DNA of 64,000 bases, from contig JAMIIV010000247.1 of assembly GCA_035913415.1 (NCBI GenBank), positions 50,484 to 114,483 of the forward strand, read 5' to 3'. This DNA is from UBA5070 sp035913415. GTDB lineage: Bacteria; Fibrobacterota; Fibrobacteria; UBA5070. Both the position numbers and the translations under genes were made by a program. Below, piece after piece: positions 52,208 through 60,444 of this stretch; position 1 is the first letter of the stretch; every line of letters starts with the position of its first letter. The notes beneath the pieces were generated by a model. It did no database searches, was not told where the DNA came from, and saw only the letters and a list, made by a program, of their open reading frames with translations.

Positions 52208-53389
52208 ATGACCTACCGCATCGCCACCCTCAACAAGATCAGCCCCGAGGGTCTGAACCTGTTCGGTTCCGAGTACGAGGTCGGTGACGGCCTGACCTCC
52301 CCCGACGCGCTCCTGGTCCGCTCGGCCCAACTGGACACCGACGGCTACCCCGACACGCTGGCCATCGCCCGCGCCGGTGCCGGTGTGAACAACATCACCG
52401 TCGAGAAGGCCACCGCCGCCGGCATCTGCGTCTTCAACACGCCCGGCGCCAACGCCAACGCCGTCGCCGAACTCGTGTTCACCGTCCTCGGCTCGTACGC
52501 CCGCAACATCCTGCCCGGCATCCAGTTCGCCCGCGACACCGCGGCCGCCACCGAATCCGACAAGGAACTCGACGAGAAGGTCGAGAAGGGCAAGGGCAAG
52601 TTCGCCGGCTTCGAGCTGGCCGGCAAGACCCTCGGCGTCATCGGCCTGGGCAAGATCGGCGTGCTGGTGGCCAACCTGGGCGCACAGCACCGCATGAAGG
52701 TCGTGGCCTTCGATCCGTTCCCCTCCATCGACAACATCCACGCCCTGGAGCCCTCGGTCCAGATCCTGAAGTCCATGGCCCAGGTCGCCGCCGCCTGCGA
52801 CGTGCTCTCCATCCACGTGCCTCTCTCCGACAAGACCCGCGGCCTGGTGAACACCCAGTTCCTGTCGGTCATGAAGGACGGCGCCATCCTGATGAACTAC
52901 TCCCGCGGCCCCGTCGTGGCCGAAGCGGACGTCGTCGCCGCCCTGGAATCGGGCAAGCTGCGCGCCTACCTCAACGACTTCCCCTCCAAGGCCCTGATCA
53001 ACCACCCCAAGGCCATCTGCACCCCGCACCTGGGCGCCTCCACCGAGGAATCGGAAGAGAACTGCGCCACCATGGCCGTCGTCCAGTTGAAGGGCTACCT
53101 CGAGCTGGGCAACGTGGTCAACTCGGTGAACTTCCCGCTGTGCGAATCCATCCCGGACGCCGCGGTCAAGACCCGCCTGATCGTGATCAACAAGGACGTC
53201 CCGAACATGATCGCCACCGTCTCCCAGATCCTGGGCGCGGCGGGCGTGAACATCGCGTCGTACAACAACAAGTCCAACGGCAAGGTCGGCTACAACATCG
53301 TCGACGTCGAAGGCGATATCCCGGCATCGGCCGTCGACGCCGTGAAGGCCTCGGCCGACGTGATCCGCGTACGCGTCATCAAGCTGTGA
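52208..53389 (+). CDS. serA: D-3-phosphoglycerate dehydrogenase
   Basis: 393 residues from ATG 52208, with GGGAG seven bases upstream. The Rossmann motif is LGVIGLGKIGVLVANLGA and catalytic His is in TPHLGASTEESEEN. ARAGAGVNNITVEKA is the family substrate-side motif. The C-terminal ACT domain (about 325-393, VPNMIATVSQILGAAGVN) suggests serine feedback. It oxidises 3-phosphoglycerate to start serine biosynthesis. pyrE follows with the stop/start region nearly touching. Confidence 0.93.
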   Translation: MTYRIATLNKISPEGLNLFGSEYEVGDGLTSPDALLVRSAQLDTDGYPDTLAIARAGAGVNNITVEKATAAGICVFNTPGANANAVAELVFTVLGSYARNILPGIQFARDTAAATESDKELDEKVEKGKGKFAGFELAGKTLGVIGLGKIGVLVANLGAQHRMKVVAFDPFPSIDNIHALEPSVQILKSMAQVAAACDVLSIHVPLSDKTRGLVNTQFLSVMKDGAILMNYSRGPVVAEADVVAALESGKLRAYLNDFPSKALINHPKAICTPHLGASTEESEENCATMAVVQLKGYLELGNVVNSVNFPLCESIPDAAVKTRLIVINKDVPNMIATVSQILGAAGVNIASYNNKSNGKVGYNIVDVEGDIPASAVDAVKASADVIRVRVIKL

Positions 53390-53397
53390 GCGACGAC

Positions 53398-53976
53398 ATG
53401 CTCAAGGCCGCCGAGATCGCCGACGTCTTCCGCCGCACCGGCGCCTTCCTCGAAGGCCACTTCATCCTGTCATCGGGGCTCCACAGCCCCAACTACATGC
53501 AGTGCGCCAAGGTGCTGCAGCACCCCGAACACGGCGAGCGCTTCGCGAAGGCCCTGGCCCACAAGCTCGAGTCGCTGAAGCCCACCGTGGTGTTGGCCCC
53601 CGCGCTGGGCGGCATCCTGGTCGGCTACGAACTGGCCCGCGCGCTGCGCGTGCGGTCCATCTTCGCCGAACGCGTCGAAGGCGCCATGAGCCTGCGACGC
53701 GGACAGGAATTATCCAAAGGCGACCGCGTGGTGCTGTGCGAAGACGTGGTGACCACGGGCAAGTCCATCAAGGAAGTGGAAGCCCTCTGCAAGGAGATCG
53801 GCGCCGAAGTCGTGGCCATGGCCGCCATCGTCGACCGCTCGGGCGGCAAATGGGCCCTGTCCAAGCCGCTCACCAGCCTGCTTTCCATGGAGCTGGTCAC
53901 GCATGATCCTGCCTCGTGCCCGCTGTGCGCCTCCGGATCGCCCGCCATCAAACCCGGCTCCCGCCCCACCCCCTGA
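53398..53976 (+). CDS. pyrE: Orotate phosphoribosyltransferase
   Basis: 192 residues from ATG 53398; GTG 53386 overlapping the serA stop is an alternative. The PRPP motif is VVLCEDVVTTGKSIKEVE, with the family signature HFILSSGLHSPNYMQ near the N-terminus and FAERVEGAMSLRRG before the PRPP loop. It adds ribose 5-phosphate to orotate in UMP synthesis. The C-terminal CPLCASG-SPAIKPGSR is a short extension. It is probably co-transcribed with serA. Confidence 0.92.
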   Translation: MLKAAEIADVFRRTGAFLEGHFILSSGLHSPNYMQCAKVLQHPEHGERFAKALAHKLESLKPTVVLAPALGGILVGYELARALRVRSIFAERVEGAMSLRRGQELSKGDRVVLCEDVVTTGKSIKEVEALCKEIGAEVVAMAAIVDRSGGKWALSKPLTSLLSMELVTHDPASCPLCASGSPAIKPGSRPTP

Positions 53977-54098
53977 TTCCGGCTGCGCAGGCGCATACTC
54001 CCCTTGCGCCCCCCTCGACGTACCACGTGTACGCCCTCGGGGGGCCGCAGCGGGTCATCTGCATCCTCCTCGCTCGAAATCAGACTCCGCGGTGCGGG

Positions 54099-54128
54099 CA
54101 CTTCGCGGCTCCTGCGGAGCGCGAAGTG
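54099..54128. terminator. Long hairpin downstream of pyrE
   Basis: CACTTCGCG + CTCC pairs with GGAG + CGCGAAGTG (13 bp, one bulged G, 3-base loop). No T-run. It is likely a terminator or repeat structure. Confidence 0.4.
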
Positions 54129-54200
54129 GAGGCGCAGACGTGTCGGTCGGTGCCCGCGGCTGCTGTGCCGCGCGGGGTGCGCGGGAACTTCAACGCAATT

Positions 54201-54233
54201 GAACCCCGGTCGTTCGTGGAACGGTCGGGGTTC
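54201..54233. other. Second hairpin in the pyrE/PorV-like gap
   Basis: GAACCCCG (54201-54208) pairs with CGGGGTTC (54226-54233) and an inner CGTT with AACG. The following GTTCGTCATTCTGAGGC resembles the common GTCATTCTGAG intergenic repeat. No gene is seen in 53977-54422. Confidence 0.4.
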
Positions 54234-54354
54234 GTCATTCTGAGGCAGAGCTGGCGCCCTCGGCGGCGGCGGCACGGTGCTGTGCTGAGAAGCACGGGAA
54301 TGCCGAGAACCGCGAGCGTTCCGCTGGCTTGGAAGCGATCACATGGATAGCGGG

Positions 54355-54406
54355 GGTCGAGCTCGTCGAGACCTGTCGCGTGGGTCTCGACGAACGCGAC
54401 CACCGG
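54355..54406. repeat. Dispersed GTCGAG-family repeat, locus 4
   Basis: GGTCGAGCTCGTCGAGACC is followed by its near-inverse GGGTCTCGACGAACGCGACC. It lies just before the convergent gene ending at 54423. Confidence 0.55.
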
Positions 54407-54422
54407 TCAAGAAGGATAGGCC

Positions 54423-55589
54423 CTAGAGGGAGAGGGCGAAGCCCAGGCGCTCCTGGCCTTGGCGGACGCCTCCGGTGGTCTCGTGGGTGATTTCCAAGGA
54501 GATCAGGGTGAGACGGATGTTCGGGGTGATGGGGGTGTCGAACAGTGTCCAGGTGGGCAGGGGGTAGCCTTCGGAAGTTTCGGGCAGTTGCTCCATCCAG
54601 TTCCCGGTGCGGAGGCGAGAATAGAGGCGGTGGAGGTGTTTGAGGTCGAGGGTCCACTGGTTGGAGACCTGCGTCTCGAAGCGGTCCCCGGTCGGGTCTT
54701 CGAGTTCGGCCGAAGTGCGCCGGTAGAAGCCCAGGACCTCGACACTCCAGCCTCTCCAGGTCTGGGCGTCCCGAGATTTGGCATCGGCGAGGTCGACCTC
54801 CTCGTCCTGGAAGACCACGCCTTCGAACAAATCCGGGGCGACCAGGGTTCCGGCGACACCCCAGCGGCGGACAGAGGTCACGGGATCCTGCCCCCGTCCG
54901 GTCGTGTAATCGATCGAATCCGATAGGGTCGAGATCCAGGCAACGCCCATCGAAGGTCCGATGCGCAGAGGTGTCTTCGGGATGCGCCAGCGCGGCGCGA
55001 TCTGGAGACCGAAATCCCAGGCCTGCGCAGTGGCATCGAGAGCGACCGTGGTGTCATCAAGCCGCATTCCGGCCGGCACCAATCGGGAGTCCAGGAACCT
55101 CCAACCAGCTCCCACCGAGGCGATCCCGCCCAGGCGCGCGGCCAGCACGGCGTGGTGGACGGTTTCCTCTGATTCGAAGGTGGACAACTCCGCCCCCTCC
55201 TGATCGAAGATCGTGTTGCGACCGAAATCGACCCGGTGCCACGAGTACCCCAGGGCCACGTCGGTTCCCGGCTTGACGGGCCAGCGCAGCCCAACGGATT
55301 TGACGGATTCCGTCACCTCATCCTTCATCTTCAGCTTTGGCAACAGCTCACTTTCCGAGCCCGAATACTGGATCAGGGACGAGGTCCGTGCCCCCTCCCA
55401 GGCGAGCAGCGCGGGGTTGACCTCCATGGAGGGAAGTCCCCCCGGAACCGCCACGCCCAGGGCGACCGAAGCGGGCCCCTCGCCCCCGGGCGGCAGGATG
55501 TTGGTGACCACCGCCCCGCGGTTGGAGCACCACACGGAAACGGCGCAAAGGGGGATCAGGGCAAACGTGCGGCGAGGCGTGGCGGGCAT
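54423..55589 (-). CDS. Outer-membrane protein, PorV/FadL-like
   Basis: 388 residues from ATG 55589. A signal peptide-like start (FALIPLCAVSVWCSNRG) is followed by PGGEGPASVALGVAVPGG and a segment placed like the GG-NPA motif of PorV/PorQ proteins (MEVNPALLAWEGART), then many strand-forming stretches. It ends in ERLGFALSL. A porin or outer-membrane scaffold role is likely; the exact family is uncertain. It is transcribed in the same direction as the lipoprotein gene at 55688-56293. Confidence 0.65.
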   Translation of the reverse strand: MPATPRRTFALIPLCAVSVWCSNRGAVVTNILPPGGEGPASVALGVAVPGGLPSMEVNPALLAWEGARTSSLIQYSGSESELLPKLKMKDEVTESVKSVGLRWPVKPGTDVALGYSWHRVDFGRNTIFDQEGAELSTFESEETVHHAVLAARLGGIASVGAGWRFLDSRLVPAGMRLDDTTVALDATAQAWDFGLQIAPRWRIPKTPLRIGPSMGVAWISTLSDSIDYTTGRGQDPVTSVRRWGVAGTLVAPDLFEGVVFQDEEVDLADAKSRDAQTWRGWSVEVLGFYRRTSAELEDPTGDRFETQVSNQWTLDLKHLHRLYSRLRTGNWMEQLPETSEGYPLPTWTLFDTPITPNIRLTLISLEITHETTGGVRQGQERLGFALSL

Positions 55590-55687
55590 GGACAATTCCA
55601 GGCGTTGAGGGGGCAATGGGTGCGTAATAGGTACCGCGGCCTCCGAATTCCGTCAATGCACGCCCCAGGGCCCCAGGGCGGGTATCC

Positions 55688-56293
55688 TCAGGGCACCGTG
55701 GGCACGCGGTCGCGGCACCCGCCCCAGACGGGCAGGAGCGTTTCGACCACTTCGGCGGCCAAGCCGGCGGCCAGGTCGGAGGGGTCTTCCTGGGCGGCTG
55801 TCCCGCCGTGGCGGATCTCGGCCAGCGGCGTGCCGTCGCGATCGACCACGGTCAGGCGAAAGCGCACGGTGGTGGAACGACCGAACAGGGTGCCCCGTTT
55901 CCAGGCTTCGAGGGTGCCGAAGATGGTGACATCGGCGCCGAACTCGCCCCCCAGGCGTGCGGCCTGGCCGTCGGTCAGATTGCGCGAGGAGAAAAGTCCT
56001 TCCACCAGGGAATCCAGGCGCACCGCCGGAGCGGAGGGGCATCCACGGGCCTCGGCCGCAAGGCGCAGCGCTTCGCGCAAAGCCAGGGGTGCATCGTCGA
56101 GCTCCTGGAGATCCCCTGGTTTGTGGAGCCGGTTGCGGTTCTCGGGTTGGATCCAGGCAATCCGCGGCGGTCCTGCCCAGGTTTTGGGCAATGACGCCCC
56201 CCGTGCCACCATGGCCGGCGACAGCGAGGGCGCGCAGCCGGCCAAACCGAAGGCCAATCCAGCGATGACAAGGACCCGTTTCACCCTTTCCAA
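55688..56293 (-). CDS. Lipoprotein, unknown function
   Basis: 201 residues. Lipobox GLAGC after a short signal (RVLVIAGLAFGLAGC). The mature part has LKEALRLAAEARGC-like helices and a beta-rich segment FGADVTIFGTLEAWKRGTLF, followed by VRFRLTVVDRDGTPLAEI. The pattern recalls CsgG/GNA1162-like outer-membrane-associated lipoproteins, but I do not assign it. It lies 98 bases upstream of the PorV-like gene on the same strand, so the two may be a small envelope operon, divergent from the TPR gene. Confidence 0.6.
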   Translation of the reverse strand: MERVKRVLVIAGLAFGLAGCAPSLSPAMVARGASLPKTWAGPPRIAWIQPENRNRLHKPGDLQELDDAPLALREALRLAAEARGCPSAPAVRLDSLVEGLFSSRNLTDGQAARLGGEFGADVTIFGTLEAWKRGTLFGRSTTVRFRLTVVDRDGTPLAEIRHGGTAAQEDPSDLAAGLAAEVVETLLPVWGGCRDRVPTVP

Positions 56294-56454
56294 GCTAACC
56301 GCACCACCGCTCCCCGACCTGCCCGTATCGGATCGTGCCGGCGGTTCCGTACTCCATCAGCGGACAAACCAGAGGCGAACCTGGAGCCGTCTTCCGGGCC
56401 TGGATGCCGCCACCCCGATCCAAGCAGACCCCGAGCAACTAGATTCGCGAGTCC

Positions 56455-58347
56455 ATGATGCCTCCAGTATATCGCGCCGCCGCGCTCGCTTTAGTCCTGT
56501 CCGGCACCCTTCTGGCCCAGGAGGACCGGGCCGCCCTTGCCCGCCGCCTGATGGCGGCCGGGGATCCGGCCCGCGCCGTACCGGAGTTCGTCCAAGCCGT
56601 CGAAGCCGCACCCTCCAGCGCCGCGTTGTGGACAGAGTTGGGCGAAGCACGCCTGGCGTCCGGCCAGGTGAAACCCGCCATCTCCGACCTGGGCCGGGCC
56701 GTCAAACTGGATCCCAGTTCCGTCCGAGCCCAGAAAGGCCTGGCCAGTGCCGTGGAAGCCTCCGGGAACGCGCAGCGCGCGTTGATCGAATGGCGCCGGG
56801 TAGCCCAGCTTTCGGATGGCCCCGACCGCGAACTCGCCGACAGCCATGTGCGAACCCAATTGGAAAAACTCGGGCTGCCGTTGCCGGTCGCGACCAAACC
56901 CACCAAGGCGGAACCCGCCACTGCGGACAAACCCGCCCCTGCCGCGCCCCACGCGGCAGCGCCCCATGCCGGCCCTTCGCCCAAGGAGGCAGCGAAAGGC
57001 GCCAAAGGCACGGGTGATGTGCAACAGGCCCTGGAGTCCTGGAAAGCCGGCAAACGCGACCAGGCCCTGGAACAGATCCGCACCATCGTCCGCAGCAAAC
57101 CCACCACCGAAGCCTGGTACTGGGGCGGTGTCATGCGCGTCGAGGAAAAAGCCTGGGACAAAGCCGACTTCAACCTGAAGAAGGCCGCCGAAGATGCCAA
57201 ATTCGCCGGACGGGCCTGGTACTGGCTCGGTCGCTCCGCCGAAGGCCAGGGCAAACGCTCCGCGGCCCGCGAAGCGTTCCAGAAGTCCCTCCAGAAGGAA
57301 CCCTCGGGCGAGTTCGCCGCCGACATCAAGACTCGACTGGCAACCCCCGCTGCGGGCACCACCGAACCCGCCAGGCCGGCCGGTGCCGAAGTGTCCGTGG
57401 TGATCCCTCCCGAAGCCTCCCCGCCGCTGATGCCCGACTCCCTTCGCGAACTGTGGTCGTGGAGCCCTCCGGACATCGCCATCCCCTCCTCGGACGCCAC
57501 CCCTGCCGGACAGATTCTGGCAGACGCCGCCCGCCAGTTGAAAGCCCGTCAGACGGATCTGGCGCTGTCGAGCATCGAGAGCCTGAAGATGAAATACCCG
57601 GGCACGCCGGCGGCGGAAGCTTCCGTGCTGGCCACGGCCATCGTCAATCTCGAGATGGGCCTGCACGCCTTGGCCGTGACCAACGCCCAAACCTTCCTCC
57701 AGGAGTTTCCCGACCATTACCGGGCTCCCCTGGCCCGCTTCGTGATCGCCGTCGCCCAGCTTCGCCTGGGACGAGCCGATTCGGCGACCACGCTGCTTGC
57801 CTCCATGAAACCCAAGGCGGATGCAGGCTGGACCGAAGCCGACCACCAGTCGGCCATCGCCCAGGGCCTGCGGCTGCAGAAACGCCACGCCGAGGCCGCC
57901 AGCGCCCTGCGCTTGGCCTTCCAGGCGGAGAAAGACTCCCGCCGCAAACGCTCCCTGGCCCTGCGGGCGGTACGCGACAACCGGGCTGCAGGAACTCCGG
58001 CACAAGCCCTCCCGTTGGTTGCCGAGGCCCGCAAGAGCTGTGACAAGGGAGGTGCTTGCATGCACCTGGCCGTCGCCGACGCCGACCTCCAGGCCTCGGC
58101 CGGGGCCCCCGAAAAGGCGCTGGCCATCTACAGGCAGGTTGCGCGCGACTGGCCCAACGGCTCCGAGACTCCATGGGCCCGCTACCAGTCCGGCACCATG
58201 CTGCTGCGCACCGGAAAGCCCGACGAAGCCGCACGGGCCTGGAAGGAACTGGTCGACAAACACCCCGGAAGTTACTGGGCGGGCCAGGCCCGCCTGCGGA
58301 TGGAAGACGCGCTGTGGCGCGCCAAATACAAGGAGACCCTGCGTTGA
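56455..58347 (+). CDS. Exported TPR-repeat protein
   Basis: 630 residues. A signal peptide (YRAAALALVLSGTLLAQ) precedes tetratricopeptide-type helices (EDRAALARRLMAAGDPARAV, SVRAQKGLASAVEASGNAQR), a Pro/Ala-rich linker (about 135-180), more TPRs (KAWDKADFNLKKAAEDAKF) and a long second set of TPRs to the C-terminus (APEKALAIYRQVARDWPNG). It probably works as a periplasmic scaffold, possibly for cell-envelope assembly. It overlaps the thyX start by four bases, so the two are translationally coupled, although the functions look unrelated. Confidence 0.78.
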   Translation: MMPPVYRAAALALVLSGTLLAQEDRAALARRLMAAGDPARAVPEFVQAVEAAPSSAALWTELGEARLASGQVKPAISDLGRAVKLDPSSVRAQKGLASAVEASGNAQRALIEWRRVAQLSDGPDRELADSHVRTQLEKLGLPLPVATKPTKAEPATADKPAPAAPHAAAPHAGPSPKEAAKGAKGTGDVQQALESWKAGKRDQALEQIRTIVRSKPTTEAWYWGGVMRVEEKAWDKADFNLKKAAEDAKFAGRAWYWLGRSAEGQGKRSAAREAFQKSLQKEPSGEFAADIKTRLATPAAGTTEPARPAGAEVSVVIPPEASPPLMPDSLRELWSWSPPDIAIPSSDATPAGQILADAARQLKARQTDLALSSIESLKMKYPGTPAAEASVLATAIVNLEMGLHALAVTNAQTFLQEFPDHYRAPLARFVIAVAQLRLGRADSATTLLASMKPKADAGWTEADHQSAIAQGLRLQKRHAEAASALRLAFQAEKDSRRKRSLALRAVRDNRAAGTPAQALPLVAEARKSCDKGGACMHLAVADADLQASAGAPEKALAIYRQVARDWPNGSETPWARYQSGTMLLRTGKPDEAARAWKELVDKHPGSYWAGQARLRMEDALWRAKYKETLR

Positions 58348-59960
58348 GGTCCTGGACACCCGCCCAAGCCATCGTGCTCCGCCACTTCTTCACCAACGTC
58401 GACCGCGACGTGTACTGCGCCACCGACGCGCTCCCCACCGCCCTTTGGGCCTTCCTCGAGGGCGGCTACAGCCGCTCCCTGGTGTCCATGCGCGAACGCT
58501 TCCTGGCCATCTTCGAGGAAATGCGCGAGAAGGACTCGACGGCACCTTCCGTGGAGCACCTGGCCGAGAGCATCGCGGCGGGGCGGCTCCCGGAACTGGA
58601 GGGTGCCTTGTCGAAGGCATCCACGTTCATGAGCAAATGGGCCGTCGAGTATGGCCACAACTCGTTGAAGGATTCGTCGGTCGACCGCTTCGCCCTCGAG
58701 AACGTCAGCCAGCGCGCCGCCAAACTCCTGGAGCATTCCTCCCTGGGTGCCTTCCAGGAAAAAAGTACACGGTACCTGGATTTCTCGCGCGACGAACTCG
58801 TGTTCCCCCGCAGCTTGCTCGAAAGCGCCTTCGGCGAGGAATCCCGCTGGCAGGCCGCCCAGTTGATGAAGACCTACCGCGAAGTCCTCGAAACCCTCAA
58901 GCAGTGGTTCGAGAAGCACCTCCCTCGCACCACGTTCAAGACCGAAGCCGCCTGGAAGCGTACCGCGCACGCCCGCGCCTTCGATGTCGCCCGTCACCTG
59001 CTGCCCTGCTCGGTCAAGACCTCGCTGGGAGCCACGTTTCCCACCCGCGAAACCGAACGCCACATCTCGGCGCTTCTCGCCTCCCCCCACGAGGAGATCC
59101 GGTCCCTCGCCGAGCAGATGCTGACCGAGGCCACAAGCCTCAATCCCGGTCTTCTGCGCCACGTCAAGGCCAACCCGTATCTGGAACGCACCAGCGGCCC
59201 CGTCGTCGACCTGGCTCGCGCGCACGCCCCTGCTCGCCCGGTAGCACATTCGGTTCCCACCGCTTCGGTCGAGCTCGCCTGGATCAGCCCCGAAATCGAG
59301 ACCCTCGCCTTGGCCTCGTGCCTGCGCGCCTCGGAGGTCTCCGATGCCGGGCTTGGCGACTGGATGGAAGCCGTCCGTTCCGGAGGCCCCGCCTTGCGCC
59401 AAGCCGTGGCCGAAGCGTCCCTTTCCGGACGCGGTCCCCACGACGACTGGCCTCGCGAATTCGCGGTGGGCCAGATCGCCTTCGACATGACCCTCGACTT
59501 CGGCGCCTGGCGCGACCTCCAACGCCACCGCGTCGGGCTGCAGTTGCGGGCCCGTCCCACCGCCCACCTGGGCTATCTGGTGCCCCCCGAGCTCGAGGCC
59601 AAGGGTCTCGAGTCGGCCTTGGCCCAATACCGGCAAGCCATGGAGCGAGCCACCGAATTCCACGCGCGGCTGTTCCTGGCCCGTCCGCAAGACGCCGAAT
59701 ACGCCACCGCCCTGGGCCACCTGACGTCGTGGAGCTGCGCGATGGACCTGCGCCAATGGGCCTACGTGGTCGAACTCCGCTCGGGTCCATCGGGACATCG
59801 CGGCTATCGCGAGGTCGCCCACCGGATGGCCCGCCTGGTACTGCCGCACATTCCCTCGCTCGCCCCGTGGGTGCGCGTGGACTGGAGCGGCGAGACCGAC
59901 CGTCGCGCCGCCGAGGAACGCACCCAGCAGAAGCTGGCCTCGCTGAAGACGAGCATCTGA
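58344..59960 (+). CDS. thyX: Double-length flavin-dependent thymidylate synthase (ThyX)
   Basis: 538 residues from TTG 58344, with AGGAG eight bases upstream and overlapping the TPR stop. The N-terminal half resembles ThyX (YGHNSLKDSSVDRFALENVS) and keeps the FQEKSTRY part of the signature, but has LLEHSS where RHR would be. The C-terminal half has the complementary part, RDLQRHRVGLQLRARP, without the S-x-N-E-x-S portion. Long ThyX proteins of this kind occur, as I recall, in Chlamydiae. The reaction is dUMP methylation with methylene-THF and FADH2. A dUTPase-like gene follows, supporting a dTMP role. Confidence 0.8.
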   Translation: MRSWTPAQAIVLRHFFTNVDRDVYCATDALPTALWAFLEGGYSRSLVSMRERFLAIFEEMREKDSTAPSVEHLAESIAAGRLPELEGALSKASTFMSKWAVEYGHNSLKDSSVDRFALENVSQRAAKLLEHSSLGAFQEKSTRYLDFSRDELVFPRSLLESAFGEESRWQAAQLMKTYREVLETLKQWFEKHLPRTTFKTEAAWKRTAHARAFDVARHLLPCSVKTSLGATFPTRETERHISALLASPHEEIRSLAEQMLTEATSLNPGLLRHVKANPYLERTSGPVVDLARAHAPARPVAHSVPTASVELAWISPEIETLALASCLRASEVSDAGLGDWMEAVRSGGPALRQAVAEASLSGRGPHDDWPREFAVGQIAFDMTLDFGAWRDLQRHRVGLQLRARPTAHLGYLVPPELEAKGLESALAQYRQAMERATEFHARLFLARPQDAEYATALGHLTSWSCAMDLRQWAYVVELRSGPSGHRGYREVAHRMARLVLPHIPSLAPWVRVDWSGETDRRAAEERTQQKLASLKTSI

Positions 59961-59962
59961 CC

Positions 59963-60406
59963 ATGGACAAGCTCGACGAGCTGTTCGCCAGCCAGACGTC
60001 CCTCAACGACCGCATCTTCGGCAAACGCGCGTTGCGCGGACAGGATGGACAGATCCTGTCTACATCCCGGCTCGCGGAGCTGGCCCGCGCGGGCGGGGTG
60101 GCTCCGGGAACCGACGTCGCCCTGTGGTTGGCCAACTACCTGCGCGCCCTCTCCGACGAAGGCCGCGAACTGGGCGAGGAGATCCCCTGGAAATGGTGGA
60201 GCAAGGAGACCCTCGACATCGAGGCGATCCGCGTCGAGATCGTCGACATGCTGCACTTCTGGTTGTCGCTGGCCTTGGTTTCGGGCCTCGACGCGGAAGA
60301 GACCCTGCGGCTCTACCGGCTCAAGAACGAGGTGAACCTTCGTCGCCAGGACGAAGGTTACGACGCCTCGGCCAAGACCGCACGCGACGATCTTTCCGTC
60401 CGCTGA
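59963..60406 (+). CDS. Dimeric dUTPase/MazG-like nucleotide pyrophosphatase
   Basis: 147 residues, starting two bases after the thyX stop. The all-alpha NTP-PPase fold is recognised by LNDRIFGKRA, the metal-binding helices LSDEGRELGEEIPWKWW (E-x-x-x-E) and VEIVDMLHFWLSLAL (E-x-x-D). This resembles dimeric dUTPases that convert dUTP to dUMP and pyrophosphate. Producing dUMP directly before ThyX makes pathway sense. Confidence 0.8.
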   Translation: MDKLDELFASQTSLNDRIFGKRALRGQDGQILSTSRLAELARAGGVAPGTDVALWLANYLRALSDEGRELGEEIPWKWWSKETLDIEAIRVEIVDMLHFWLSLALVSGLDAEETLRLYRLKNEVNLRRQDEGYDASAKTARDDLSVR

Positions 60407-60444
60407 CGCCGTTCGGCGAGGCACGGGCGTGTATCTTCCCGTCC

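Noticed and set aside
39828..60070. Recurrent GGACAGATCCTGTCT-like strings
   Set aside because: Both clear examples (about 39830 and 60048) fall inside coding sequence for DGQIL and are explained by codon use. Only 44596-44608 is intergenic.
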